This document shows, in pieces, positions 1 through 5,066 of a stretch of DNA of 5,066 nucleotides; position 1 is the stretch's first letter, and each line of letters opens with the position of its first letter. Both the position numbers and the translations under genes were made by a program. The stretch is from Cellvibrionales bacterium (GTDB lineage Bacteria > Pseudomonadota > Gammaproteobacteria > Pseudomonadales > JAHEGP01): positions 1-5,066 of the forward strand of contig JAHEGP010000225.1 in NCBI GenBank assembly GCA_024645065.1, written 5' to 3'. Below the pieces are notes generated by a model. It did not search any database, was not told the origin of the DNA, and was given only the letters and a program-made list of their open reading frames with translations.

Positions 1-480
1 TTTCCGCGCCTGCTGCTTCTCGCGCTCCTTGCTGGCCGCTCTCACTAGCTGCCCCAGGCGGGTGCGGTCGGCGGCAGGAAAACGAGCCAGCACCTGCTCG
101 ATCTCGCCAATGCCCTTGTCCAGCAGTCGATCGCGCATCTGCTCCAGCTGGTGAAACTGTCGGTTTGCCTGTTGTCGACCCTGCTCCCGCCGCAACAGGT
201 GCAGGCGAATGGCAGTGGCATCGATACTCCGCATCAGCTTGCCGATATACTGGAGCTGACGCCGCTTCCCCTCCCGGCTCTTGATGCGCCGAGCCATCGC
301 CAGGGCCTCCAGCAAGGAGTCCGGCAGTCGCATTGCTTCCAGCTCCACTGGCGGCAGCGTCAGCAACTGTTCACCCAGCTTTTGCAGTTCGGTCATCAGG
401 CGTTTCAATTCTGATTTTGAGGGCGTCTCGAGATCATTGTCGAGCCTGGGACCGCCGGGGTTGTGGTGAGAGTCAGGCAT
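1..480 (-). CDS. darP: DarP (YjgA, DUF615) 50S ribosome assembly factor (3' end cut off by window)
   Basis: DarP/YjgA associates with precursors of the large ribosomal subunit in E. coli and helps late 50S assembly. The frame is open from an ATG at 480-478 to the window edge, giving 160 residues; about 20-25 residues should be missing compared with E. coli YjgA (183). Family landmarks are KSELKRLMTELQKLGEQLL (22-40), the basic helix RRIKSREGKRRQLQYIGKLMRSID (64-87), then FHQLEQMRDRLLDKGIGEIEQVL and RTRLGQLVRAASKEREKQQ. The protein is almost wholly helical and highly charged, with no signal peptide. The start is forced: an in-frame TGA lies ten codons upstream and no other start codon intervenes, yet the Shine-Dalgarno is poor. 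The N-terminal 20 residues (Pro, Asp, His rich) are poorly conserved in the family. Confidence 0.93.
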   Translation of the reverse strand, partial: MPDSHHNPGGPRLDNDLETPSKSELKRLMTELQKLGEQLLTLPPVELEAMRLPDSLLEALAMARRIKSREGKRRQLQYIGKLMRSIDATAIRLHLLRREQGRQQANRQFHQLEQMRDRLLDKGIGEIEQVLARFPAADRTRLGQLVRAASKEREKQQARK

Positions 481-726
481 GGAATAGCGTCGCCAATTCT
501 GGAGAAGTCAAACAGCCAGCCGCATCGGTGACCGTGGTGAATGCCTTCCCCGGGGGGAGCGCAGGGTCAGCATTTTGTAATTCGCAAGTCAAATGAATCA
601 GCGCCTGCCAACAGGTTAATGACCGGCGCAACGCCAATGATCGACCCGGGTCCGGGGTCATCAACCGGTCACGCCGCACTGTCCCTGGCGCTGCTTTGGA
701 GTGCAGATCAGGCCGGGTCTGGTGAG
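481..726 (-). other. Non-coding gap between ptsO and darP
   Basis: These 246 bases hold no convincing gene. A minus-strand reading frame of 91 codons across most of it resembles no family I recognise, and it overlaps the ends of both neighbours in other frames. The gap contains a large inverted repeat (620-671). Further downstream is an AT-richer pocket around 574-600 with a weak -10-like TACAAA but no acceptable -35. No terminator with a T-tract is visible. Whether darP has its own promoter or is read through from ptsO cannot be settled here. Confidence 0.6.
620..671. repeat. Large imperfect inverted repeat after ptsO
   Basis: Outer arms TGACCGG (620-626) and CCGGTCA (665-671) are perfect complements. 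Inside them lies a second stem: TGATCGACCC (638-647, with one bulged C) pairs with GGGTCATCA (655-663) around a seven-base loop. The right-hand joint between the two stems is a single base and the left-hand one is eleven bases. In the ptsO transcript this would form a long GC-rich hairpin beginning 55 bases after the stop codon. No T-run follows, so it may protect or process the 3' end, be a REP-like element, or act as a bidirectional structure. Confidence 0.55.
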
Positions 727-996
727 TTACTCGCCCTCGCCAAAGCAATCATTGACCAGGCAGGCAATGGCATCCAGCGCGTGGCTTTCGTCTTCGCCTT
801 CAATTTGCAACTCGAGCTCGGTACCTTTGGCAGCGGCCAGCATCATCACCGACATGATGCTCTTGCCATCAACCAGCTGGCCATTTCTGCCCATCTTGAT
901 TGCGCTACTGAACGCATTGGCAGTGCTGACAAACTTGGCCGCCGCCCGGGCGTGCAGGCCATATTTGTTGATGATGGTGATCCTGGTCTGGATCAT
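727..996 (-). CDS. ptsO: Phosphocarrier protein NPr (PtsO), HPr-like
   Basis: Small phosphocarrier that takes phosphate from EI-Ntr (PtsP, not in this window) and passes it to EIIA-Ntr, encoded two genes upstream. The 89-residue product is one HPr domain. His15 in KYGLHARAAAKFV is the predicted phosphorylation site with Arg17 beside it, and GKSIMSVMMLAAAKGTELEL (44-63) is the family second motif with Ser46. Length matches NPr and HPr (85-90). Position in the rpoN cluster, next to ptsN and rapZ, favours NPr over sugar-type HPr. The ATG begins one base after the rapZ TAA with no clear Shine-Dalgarno, so it is probably translated by coupling to rapZ. Confidence 0.96.
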   Translation of the reverse strand: MIQTRITIINKYGLHARAAAKFVSTANAFSSAIKMGRNGQLVDGKSIMSVMMLAAAKGTELELQIEGEDESHALDAIACLVNDCFGEGE

Positions 997-997
997 G

Positions 998-1885
998 TTA
1001 ATCCGGGCCCGATGTGAGTGGGTTCAAAGGCGGCACTATTTCGCGATGTCTGACCTGCACCTCATCGCCGCGGTCGAAAAAATGCTGGTAGAGGCGATTG
1101 GCGATATAGACAGAGCGATGCTGGCCACCGGTGCATCCGATGGCGACCGTGGTGTAAGGTCGATTGTTTCTCTCGTATCGCGGCAACCATCTTTCGAGGA
1201 ACTGGCACATATCACTGAACATCTCATCCACCGCGGGCTCTTTTTGTAAAAAAGCGATAACTTCCGGATCCGCTCCCGTCAAGCTTCGAAGTGCGGGGAC
1301 CCAGTGCGGATTGGGCAGGCAGCGTACATCGAACACCAGATCTGCGTTCAGAGGCAAGCCCTTTTTGAAGCCAAAGGACTGGATCAGCGTCGACATGGTG
1401 TTGCCGGTCTGTCGCAGCACGACTTGCTGGATATAGTCCCGCAGCTCGTGGAATAACATCTGGCTTGTATCGATAATGATGTCGGCCAGGTTGGCTATGG
1501 GCTGGAGGATTTCGCGCTCACGCACCAGCGCTTCCTGAAGAGCCGTCATTCTATCGCTCAGCGGGTGGCGGCGTCGGGTCTCGCTGAACCGCTTAATCAG
1601 TGTATCATCGTGCGCATCGAGGTAAATGACCGAGGTATCGACCGACTTGGGCAATTGAGAGAGCAGGCTTGGAAACGCTGCCAGTTGTTGCGAGGTGTTG
1701 CGCGCATCTATACACAGCGCCATGCGCTCATGTTCAGGTGAGGCGCTGCCGAGAACTTCCTCCACCAGCGCAAGCAACAGGCCGGCGGGCAGGTTGTCGA
1801 CGGTGTAGTAACCAGCGTCCTCCAGCACGTGCAGCGCTGTACTTTTACCCGACCCTGACCGGCCGCTAATGACTACCAGTTTCAC
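998..1885 (-). CDS. rapZ: RNase adapter / nucleotide-binding protein RapZ (YvcJ family)
   Basis: In E. coli RapZ binds the small RNAs GlmY and GlmZ, guides RNase E to GlmZ, and so sets glucosamine-6-phosphate synthase levels for cell-wall precursors. The 295-residue product has a P-loop GRSGSGKS (8-15), the family motif VDNLP (29-33), DARN (60-63) and RFSETRRRHPLS (99-110). The C-terminal domain contains SFGFKKGLPLNADLVFDVR (170-188), LPNPHW and GCTGGQHRS (250-258). The start is GTG at 1885-1883, which overlaps the ptsN stop as GTGA, a common sign of coupled translation; the protein begins exactly at the conserved KLVVISG strand. It is slightly longer than E. coli RapZ (284), and its tail (RHREIVPPLNPLTSGPD) lacks the basic KRK patch used there for RNA binding. 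The molecular target in this organism is therefore uncertain. Confidence 0.96.
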   Translation of the reverse strand: MKLVVISGRSGSGKSTALHVLEDAGYYTVDNLPAGLLLALVEEVLGSASPEHERMALCIDARNTSQQLAAFPSLLSQLPKSVDTSVIYLDAHDDTLIKRFSETRRRHPLSDRMTALQEALVREREILQPIANLADIIIDTSQMLFHELRDYIQQVVLRQTGNTMSTLIQSFGFKKGLPLNADLVFDVRCLPNPHWVPALRSLTGADPEVIAFLQKEPAVDEMFSDMCQFLERWLPRYERNNRPYTTVAIGCTGGQHRSVYIANRLYQHFFDRGDEVQVRHREIVPPLNPLTSGPD

Positions 1886-2370
1886 ACCGCGTGACCCAGC
1901 GATGATTTATCAGCACCGGGAGCGAAATTGATCGCGGCCTCATACAGTTGCTGGCTGTCGCCGGCCTCGCGCAGTGCAAGCCGAAAATCCTCACGATTGA
2001 ACAAACGCGCCAGCTCCGCCAGGGTTTGTAAATGCTCGTCGCAGGCCTGTTCGGGGACCAATAATACAAACAGCAGATCAACCAGTTGTTCGTCCGCTGC
2101 CTCGAAATCGACGGGTTCCTGCAGCCTTATCAGCGCGCCGGTAACCTGCTCACACATGCTCATTCGACAGTGGGGAATGGCGATACCCTGGCCAATGGCA
2201 GTGCTGCCGAGTTTCTCACGGGCAATCAGGTTTTTAAACAGGGTTCCATAGTCAAGGGCAGGTATATCCTTGCTGATCAGCTGAGAGACATTTTCCAGTA
2301 CTCGTTTTTTGCTCGACCCCGTCACCGCACAATGGGTGCGGGAAGGGGTGAGTATGGTTTCAATAGACAT
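1882..2370 (-). CDS. ptsN: PTS-Ntr component EIIA-Ntr (PtsN)
   Basis: Terminal phosphate acceptor of the nitrogen-related phosphotransferase chain EI-Ntr to NPr to EIIA-Ntr. It acts as a regulator, not a sugar transporter; known partners in other bacteria include potassium systems (TrkA, KdpD) and stress or nitrogen regulators. The 162-residue product is a single EIIA type-2 domain. The phospho-accepting histidine is predicted as His67 in GIAIPHCRM, preceded by the family segment LFKNLIAREKLGSTAIGQ. LVDLLFVLLVP and the helix DEHLQTLAELARLF follow as expected. Length is almost that of E. coli PtsN (163). The ATG is 13 bases after the hpf stop with only a poor Shine-Dalgarno, so translational coupling to hpf is likely. 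Its TGA stop overlaps the rapZ start. Confidence 0.97.
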   Translation of the reverse strand: MSIETILTPSRTHCAVTGSSKKRVLENVSQLISKDIPALDYGTLFKNLIAREKLGSTAIGQGIAIPHCRMSMCEQVTGALIRLQEPVDFEAADEQLVDLLFVLLVPEQACDEHLQTLAELARLFNREDFRLALREAGDSQQLYEAAINFAPGADKSSLGHAV

Positions 2371-2383
2371 GAAATGGCTCAGG

Positions 2384-2692
2384 TCAGCGGCCTACCAGGC
2401 CCTGGTGTTTGTCCTTGACTTTTTCCTTGTGCTTGATCAGCTGGCGATCCAGCTTGTCCGCCAGCAAATCTATGGCGGCGTACATGTCCTGCGACTCGGC
2501 TGAAGCAGCAAACTCGCCACCAGACACATGAACAGTGGCGTCCGCACGCTGACGAAGTTTTTCAACGGTAAGGACTACCTGGCCGTTGTTGATTTGATCG
2601 AAGTGCCGGTTGAGCCGATCAAACTTGCTGATCACGTAATCCCGCAACGCGGGTGTGACATCGACATGATGACCGCTGATATTAATTTGCAT
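2384..2692 (-). CDS. hpf: Ribosome hibernation-promoting factor, short HPF type
   Basis: Small cytoplasmic protein that binds the 30S decoding channel in starved or stationary cells. In Gammaproteobacteria it works with RMF to make inactive 100S ribosome dimers. The 102-residue product has the S30AE/HPF fold pattern: strand MQINISGHHVDVT, helix ALRDYVISKFDRLNRHF, strands QVVLTVEK and ADATVHVSG, and helix DMYAAIDLLADKLDRQLIKHKEK with its basic face. Its length fits short HPF (about 95-105) and it lacks the extra C-terminal dimerisation domain of long HPF. The ATG follows AAGGAG at six bases. It is the usual gene after rpoN (formerly called ORF95 or ORF102 and sometimes yhbH), and ptsN begins 13 bases after its stop, so the two are probably co-transcribed. 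Confidence 0.97.
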   Translation of the reverse strand: MQINISGHHVDVTPALRDYVISKFDRLNRHFDQINNGQVVLTVEKLRQRADATVHVSGGEFAASAESQDMYAAIDLLADKLDRQLIKHKEKVKDKHQGLVGR

Positions 2693-2698
2693 TGGCAG

Positions 2699-2704
2699 CT
2701 CCTT
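2699..2704 (-). promoter_or_regulatory. Strong ribosome-binding site for hpf
   Basis: AAGGAG lies six bases before the hpf ATG and is the best Shine-Dalgarno sequence in the window. It fixes the hpf start and implies efficient, independent initiation, in contrast to the weak sites of rpoN, ptsN, ptsO and darP. Confidence 0.8.
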
Positions 2705-2731
2705 AATTGAATAAATTGCCTGTTTCGGTTG

Positions 2732-2760
2732 CTGAAGCGACGGATTGATCGACGTTTCAG
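2732..2760 (-). repeat. Imperfect hairpin between rpoN and hpf
   Basis: Two 11-base arms, CTGAAACGTCG and CGTCGCTTCAG on the minus strand, pair at 9 of 11 positions around a seven-base loop. It lies mid-way in the 114-base gap after the rpoN stop. The following sequence is CAACCGAAACAGG, with no T-tract, so it is more likely a processing or stability element than a strong terminator. I saw no convincing sigma-70 promoter in this gap: a TTGATA at 5 of 6 to the -35 consensus has no acceptable -10 partner. Confidence 0.45.
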
Positions 2761-2806
2761 TAGTATCAAGATTACCCCGTTGCGATGACCACTGTCGAGG
2801 GGCAGC

Positions 2807-4297
2807 TTATACCAATCGCTTGCGCTCGTTGGATGGCGGTATCCCCAGGGATTCCCGGTACTTGGCGATAGTCCGGCGAGCGACGTTGATCCCCTGATCG
2901 ACGAGAATTTCAGCTATCTTGCTGTCACTCAATGGCTTTTTTGGGCTTTCTGCCGCGACAGTCTTTTTGATGATCGCCCTTATCGCTGTGGAGGAGCACT
3001 CACCACCACCATCGGTGCCAACATGACTGGAAAAAAAGTATTTCAGCTCGAATATGCCTGCCGGAGTGTGCATGTATTTGTTGGTGGTAACCCGTGAGAC
3101 GGTCGACTCGTGCATTTCTATCGCTGCGGCTACGTCGCTGAGCACCAGCGGTTTCATGGCCTCCGCGCCATACTCGAGGAAACCCTGCTGGTGTTCGACG
3201 ATGCAACTGGCCACTTTCATCAGGGTCTCATTGCGGCTTTGCAGGCTTTTGAGAAACCAACGGGCTTCCTGCAGATTGTTTTTTAGGTAGCTGTTATCGG
3301 CGCTATCGTCTGCCCGCTTTATCAGCGCCGCATAATTGCTATTGATTCGGATGCGTGGAGCGACATCGGCGTTCAACTCCACAATCCAACGACCGCTTTG
3401 TTTGTGGACGAAGACGTCGGGAGTGACATATTCAGTACTTGTCGGCGCTATTTTTTCACCCGGGCGTGGATCCAGTGACTGGATCAGGCCGACGACCTGG
3501 CGCAGTTGTTGTTCGTTCAGGCGCAGGCGCCGCGTAAGCAGTGGAAAGTTGCGGGCACCGAGCTCTGGTAATAATTTATCCACCAAACTGCAGGCTTCAG
3601 TTCGCCAGGGGGTCGACTCTGGCAGATGCTTGAGTTGCACGAGAAGGCACTCCCGCAGATTGGCGGTCATTGCGCCAACCGGATCGAACTGCTGCAAACG
3701 GTGCAGCACGGCTATTACCTCATCGATCTCAAGCTCGAGCATTTCACCCAGCTCGGAAAAAATCTCCTCCACAGACGCGCCCAGGAAACCGCTTGGCAGA
3801 ACCGCGTCGATTAGCGCCAGTGCAACTATCCGGTCAGTGTCCGACATCGGCGTCAGGTTGAGCTGCCAGAGCAGGTGGTCTTGCAGGGTTTCAGCTGCAG
3901 CATTGCGCCCATCGAAATCGAAATCCTCGGTGTCGCCGCTATTGCCAGCGACCGCTGCGGTAGGGTAAATGTCATCCCATTGGCTGTCGACGGGCAGGTC
4001 GGTGGGGATGTGGTCGTCGAATCCATCGCTCTCCAGGGTGCTGCCATCCTGGTTGGAATCTGTCGTGGCGGATGGCTCGGTCTCGTTATCCAGTGTGGCT
4101 TCCGGGGAGGCAGTGTCTTCGCGCCCGGCGCCGTCATCGGCCTCGTCAGCGACCTCCAGCATCGGGTTGGCATCGATCATACTCTGGATTTCCTGCTGCA
4201 AATCCAGCGTCGACAATTGCAGCAGCCGAATGGCCTGCTGCAATTGCGGCGTCATGGTCAGCTGTTGACTGATTTTCAGTTGCAGGGATTGCTTCAT
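2807..4297 (-). CDS. rpoN: RNA polymerase sigma-54 factor RpoN
   Basis: Alternative sigma factor that binds core polymerase and -24/-12 promoters and needs AAA+ activators to open DNA. It typically controls nitrogen assimilation, flagella and other inducible functions. The 496-residue product has all three regions. Region I (about 1-48) is rich in Gln and Leu (LTMTPQLQQAIRLLQLSTLDLQQEIQ in the family pattern) and interacts with activators. An acidic, low-complexity region II spans about 49-130. A core-binding region spans about 135-330. The helix-turn-helix lies near 386-408 (LSDVAAAIEMHESTVSRVTTNKY). The RpoN box ARRTIAKYRE is at 473-482, followed by IPPSNERKRLV. Length is close to that of known homologues (about 477-500). 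The ATG matches the family N-terminus (MKQSLQLK), although its Shine-Dalgarno is poor. It lies 290 bases after lptB, with a predicted sigma-54 promoter in between, which suggests autoregulation. Confidence 0.99.
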   Translation of the reverse strand: MKQSLQLKISQQLTMTPQLQQAIRLLQLSTLDLQQEIQSMIDANPMLEVADEADDGAGREDTASPEATLDNETEPSATTDSNQDGSTLESDGFDDHIPTDLPVDSQWDDIYPTAAVAGNSGDTEDFDFDGRNAAAETLQDHLLWQLNLTPMSDTDRIVALALIDAVLPSGFLGASVEEIFSELGEMLELEIDEVIAVLHRLQQFDPVGAMTANLRECLLVQLKHLPESTPWRTEACSLVDKLLPELGARNFPLLTRRLRLNEQQLRQVVGLIQSLDPRPGEKIAPTSTEYVTPDVFVHKQSGRWIVELNADVAPRIRINSNYAALIKRADDSADNSYLKNNLQEARWFLKSLQSRNETLMKVASCIVEHQQGFLEYGAEAMKPLVLSDVAAAIEMHESTVSRVTTNKYMHTPAGIFELKYFFSSHVGTDGGGECSSTAIRAIIKKTVAAESPKKPLSDSKIAEILVDQGINVARRTIAKYRESLGIPPSNERKRLV

Positions 4298-4305
4298 GAA
4301 TCTGG

Positions 4306-4315
4306 GGCAATTGCC
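4306..4315. repeat. 10-base palindrome GGCAATTGCC in the rpoN leader
   Basis: This perfect palindrome ends nine bases before the rpoN ATG. Its left side on the minus strand overlaps GAGG (4317-4314), the only Shine-Dalgarno-like string nearby, which is 16 bases from the start codon and so further than is usual. It could be a small operator, a weak hairpin that brings GAGG nearer the start, or chance. Confidence 0.3.
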
Positions 4316-4355
4316 TCGGTCTGGATTTCACGCTGCTATTGAGCGCACTGCGGTG

Positions 4356-4384
4356 AGTTTAGCTAGGTCCACGGCGCCATGCAA
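4356..4384 (-). promoter_or_regulatory. Possible sigma-70 promoter for rpoN, overlapping the sigma-54 site
   Basis: A -35-like TTGCAT (4384-4379) and a -10-like TAAACT (4361-4356) are separated by exactly 17 bases. The -10 matches the consensus at 4 of 6 positions and the -35 at 3 of 6, so the promoter would be moderate to weak. Transcription would start near 4349, leaving a leader of about 50 bases. The -35 box is the same stretch as the -12 element of the sigma-54 site, so the two polymerase forms could not bind together. Confidence 0.4.
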
Positions 4385-4396
4385 TAGCTGTGCCAA
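4380..4396 (-). promoter_or_regulatory. Predicted sigma-54 (-24/-12) promoter ahead of rpoN
   Basis: Read on the minus strand, the site is TTGGCAC, then AGCTA, then TTGCA. The invariant GG (4394-4393) and GC (4382-4381) are exactly 10 bases apart, as sigma-54 requires. Against the consensus YTGGCACGrNNNTTGCW only one specified base differs (A in place of G after GGCAC). The expected start of transcription is near 4369, giving a leader of about 72 bases to the rpoN ATG. Sigma-54 promoters need an AAA+ enhancer-binding activator; no activator gene is in the window and I did not recognise an upstream activator site. The match is seen directly; function is inferred. Confidence 0.68.
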
Positions 4397-4431
4397 TTAG
4401 TGTAGGGCGTTAGCCTGTGGCCCCGTCTGCG

Positions 4432-4449
4432 GGCCGCTGATTTGCGGCC
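4432..4449 (-). repeat. GC-rich hairpin 2 in the lptB-rpoN gap
   Basis: A perfect six-base-pair inverted repeat, GGCCGC and GCGGCC, encloses a six-base loop. It follows hairpin 1 by 15 bases in the direction of transcription and lies about 35 bases before the sigma-54 promoter. The next bases are CGCAGACGGGG with no T-tract, so a Rho-independent terminator is not supported. It may be a transcript 3'-end stabiliser for lptB or simply a chance GC palindrome. Confidence 0.45.
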
Positions 4450-4464
4450 TCTGGTTGCTGGCAG

Positions 4465-4483
4465 GCGCCCCTCACCGAGGCGC
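4465..4483 (-). repeat. GC-rich hairpin 1 in the lptB-rpoN gap
   Basis: On the minus strand GCGCCTC and GGGGCGC pair (7 base pairs, one of them G-U) around a five-base loop GGTGA. It lies about 105 bases after the lptB stop. No run of T follows, so it is not a standard intrinsic terminator. It could slow or protect the end of the lptB transcript; its function is not established by the sequence. Confidence 0.45.
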
Positions 4484-4587
4484 TTGCGGTGCGATTTGCA
4501 GCGCATTGGAGGGTGGGAAATTGCGATAACGGGTAGCGCTGCTTAGCCGCTGTGATCCATCTGCTGCGCTAGCGCCGCTACAGCTAG

Positions 4588-5066
4588 TCATAGCTTGAAC
4601 TGATGGCCGAGGTAGACATCCCTGACCAACTGGTTATCAAGGATGGCGGTGGGGTGTCCATCGGCGATAATCGAGCCCTCACTGACAATGTAGGCTCGAT
4701 CACAGATATCGAGTGTCTCACGGACATTATGATCGGTGATCAACACCCCGATTCCCTTGGCCTTGAGGTGATTGACAATGGATTTGATTTCGTTGACCGA
4801 AATCGGGTCGACGCCGGCAAAGGGCTCATCGAGCAGAATGAATAGCGGCTCTGTGGCAAGCGCCCGGGCTATTTCGGCGCGGCGGCGCTCGCCGCCGGAA
4901 AGGGCGACCCCCTTGCTGTCGCGGATGTGGCTGATGTGAAACTCACTCAGCAGGCCTTCCATTATCTCCCGCCTTTGCTTGCGGTTGAGTTCCTTGCGGG
5001 TCTGGAGGATGGCAAGGATATTATCGGCCACTGTCAGCTTGCGAAAAATAGATGCCTCCTGGGGCA
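4588..5066 (-). CDS. lptB: LptB, ATPase of the LPS export ABC transporter (5' end cut off by window)
   Basis: Cytoplasmic ATP-binding subunit of the LptB2FG transporter, which extracts lipopolysaccharide from the inner membrane and pushes it along LptC/LptA to the cell surface. The visible 158 residues begin at the Q-loop (LPQEASIF) and run through the ABC signature (ALSGGERRR), Walker B (FILLDEP), the D-loop (AGVDP) and the switch histidine (ITDHNVRET), ending YLGHQFKL before a TGA stop. The DHNVRET and AGVDPIS wording is typical of LptB rather than of general ABC ATPases. Compared with the roughly 241 residues usual for the family, about 83 N-terminal residues, including Walker A, lie beyond the window. 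A GTG at 5029-5031 is an internal valine codon, not the start, because conserved LptB sequence continues upstream of it. The neighbouring rpoN cluster is the expected context. Identification is secure. Confidence 0.97.
   Translation of the reverse strand, partial: PQEASIFRKLTVADNILAILQTRKELNRKQRREIMEGLLSEFHISHIRDSKGVALSGGERRRAEIARALATEPLFILLDEPFAGVDPISVNEIKSIVNHLKAKGIGVLITDHNVRETLDICDRAYIVSEGSIIADGHPTAILDNQLVRDVYLGHQFKL

Noticed and set aside
473..748. Minus-strand open frame of 91 codons spanning the ptsO-darP gap.
   Set aside because: The product resembles no family, has no good ribosome-binding site, overlaps both neighbouring genes, and includes the large inverted repeat. Most likely a chance open frame in GC-rich DNA.
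812..825. TCGAGCTCGGTACC is identical to part of the pUC-type cloning polylinker.
   Set aside because: It lies in frame inside ptsO and encodes part of the conserved NPr segment AKGTELEL, with intact gene sequence on both sides. Coincidence, not vector sequence.
541..1017. Plus-strand open frame of 158 codons.
   Set aside because: It is antisense to ptsO and covers its whole length; the protein lacks recognisable features.
1203..1217. TGGCAC followed by ATATCACTG on the plus strand looked like a second sigma-54 promoter.
   Set aside because: The dinucleotide 10 bases after GG is TG, not GC, and it lies inside rapZ on the opposite strand.
3336..3968. Plus-strand open frame of 210 codons, the longest on that strand.
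   Set aside because: It is entirely antisense to rpoN; the Ser/Arg-rich product reflects the complement of rpoN codons.
4566..4575. Ten-base palindrome GCGCTAGCGC just after lptB.
   Set aside because: Short, with no T-run and no extension of the arms; expected by chance in GC-rich sequence.
5029..5031. GTG that could be read as the start of a short ABC ATPase.
   Set aside because: The frame continues upstream with LPQEASIFRKLT, the conserved LptB Q-loop, so the gene is truncated by the window and this GTG is an internal valine.

Overview
The window holds a conserved bacterial housekeeping block, and every gene lies on the minus strand. Transcription order (high to low coordinate) is: lptB (3' part) - rpoN - hpf - ptsN - rapZ - ptsO - darP/yjgA (5' part). 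This lptB-rpoN-hpf-ptsN-rapZ-ptsO series is the classic rpoN cluster of Gammaproteobacteria. A short (HPF-type) hibernation factor, a full RapZ and DarP all fit that class. The moderately GC-rich sequence and the protein variants look more like a Pseudomonas/Cellvibrio-type or marine gammaproteobacterium than an enteric one, but I cannot name the genus.

Layout: 5066-4588 is the C-terminal two thirds of LptB, the ATPase of the lipopolysaccharide export machine. 4587-4298 is a 290-base non-coding gap with two GC-rich hairpins followed by a promoter region. 4297-2807 is rpoN (sigma-54). 2806-2693 is a 114-base gap with an imperfect hairpin and a strong ribosome-binding site. 2692-727 is a tight run of hpf, ptsN, rapZ and ptsO, with gaps of 13 bases, a 4-base overlap and 1 base. 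726-481 is a 246-base gap with a large imperfect inverted repeat. 480-1 is the 5' part of darP.

Together the genes join envelope building (LptB), the alternative sigma factor for nitrogen and other regulons (RpoN), ribosome hibernation (HPF), two parts of the nitrogen-related phosphotransferase system (NPr and EIIA-Ntr), the RapZ regulator, and a 50S assembly factor (DarP). EI-Ntr (ptsP), which would phosphorylate NPr, is not in the window.

I found no mobile element, CRISPR array, RNA gene or clearly novel gene system. The most interesting signal is regulatory: a near-consensus sigma-54 -24/-12 promoter sits about 70 bases before the sigma-54 gene itself and points at it. Its -12 element coincides with the -35 box of a plausible sigma-70 promoter, a layout that suggests direct autoregulation of rpoN.
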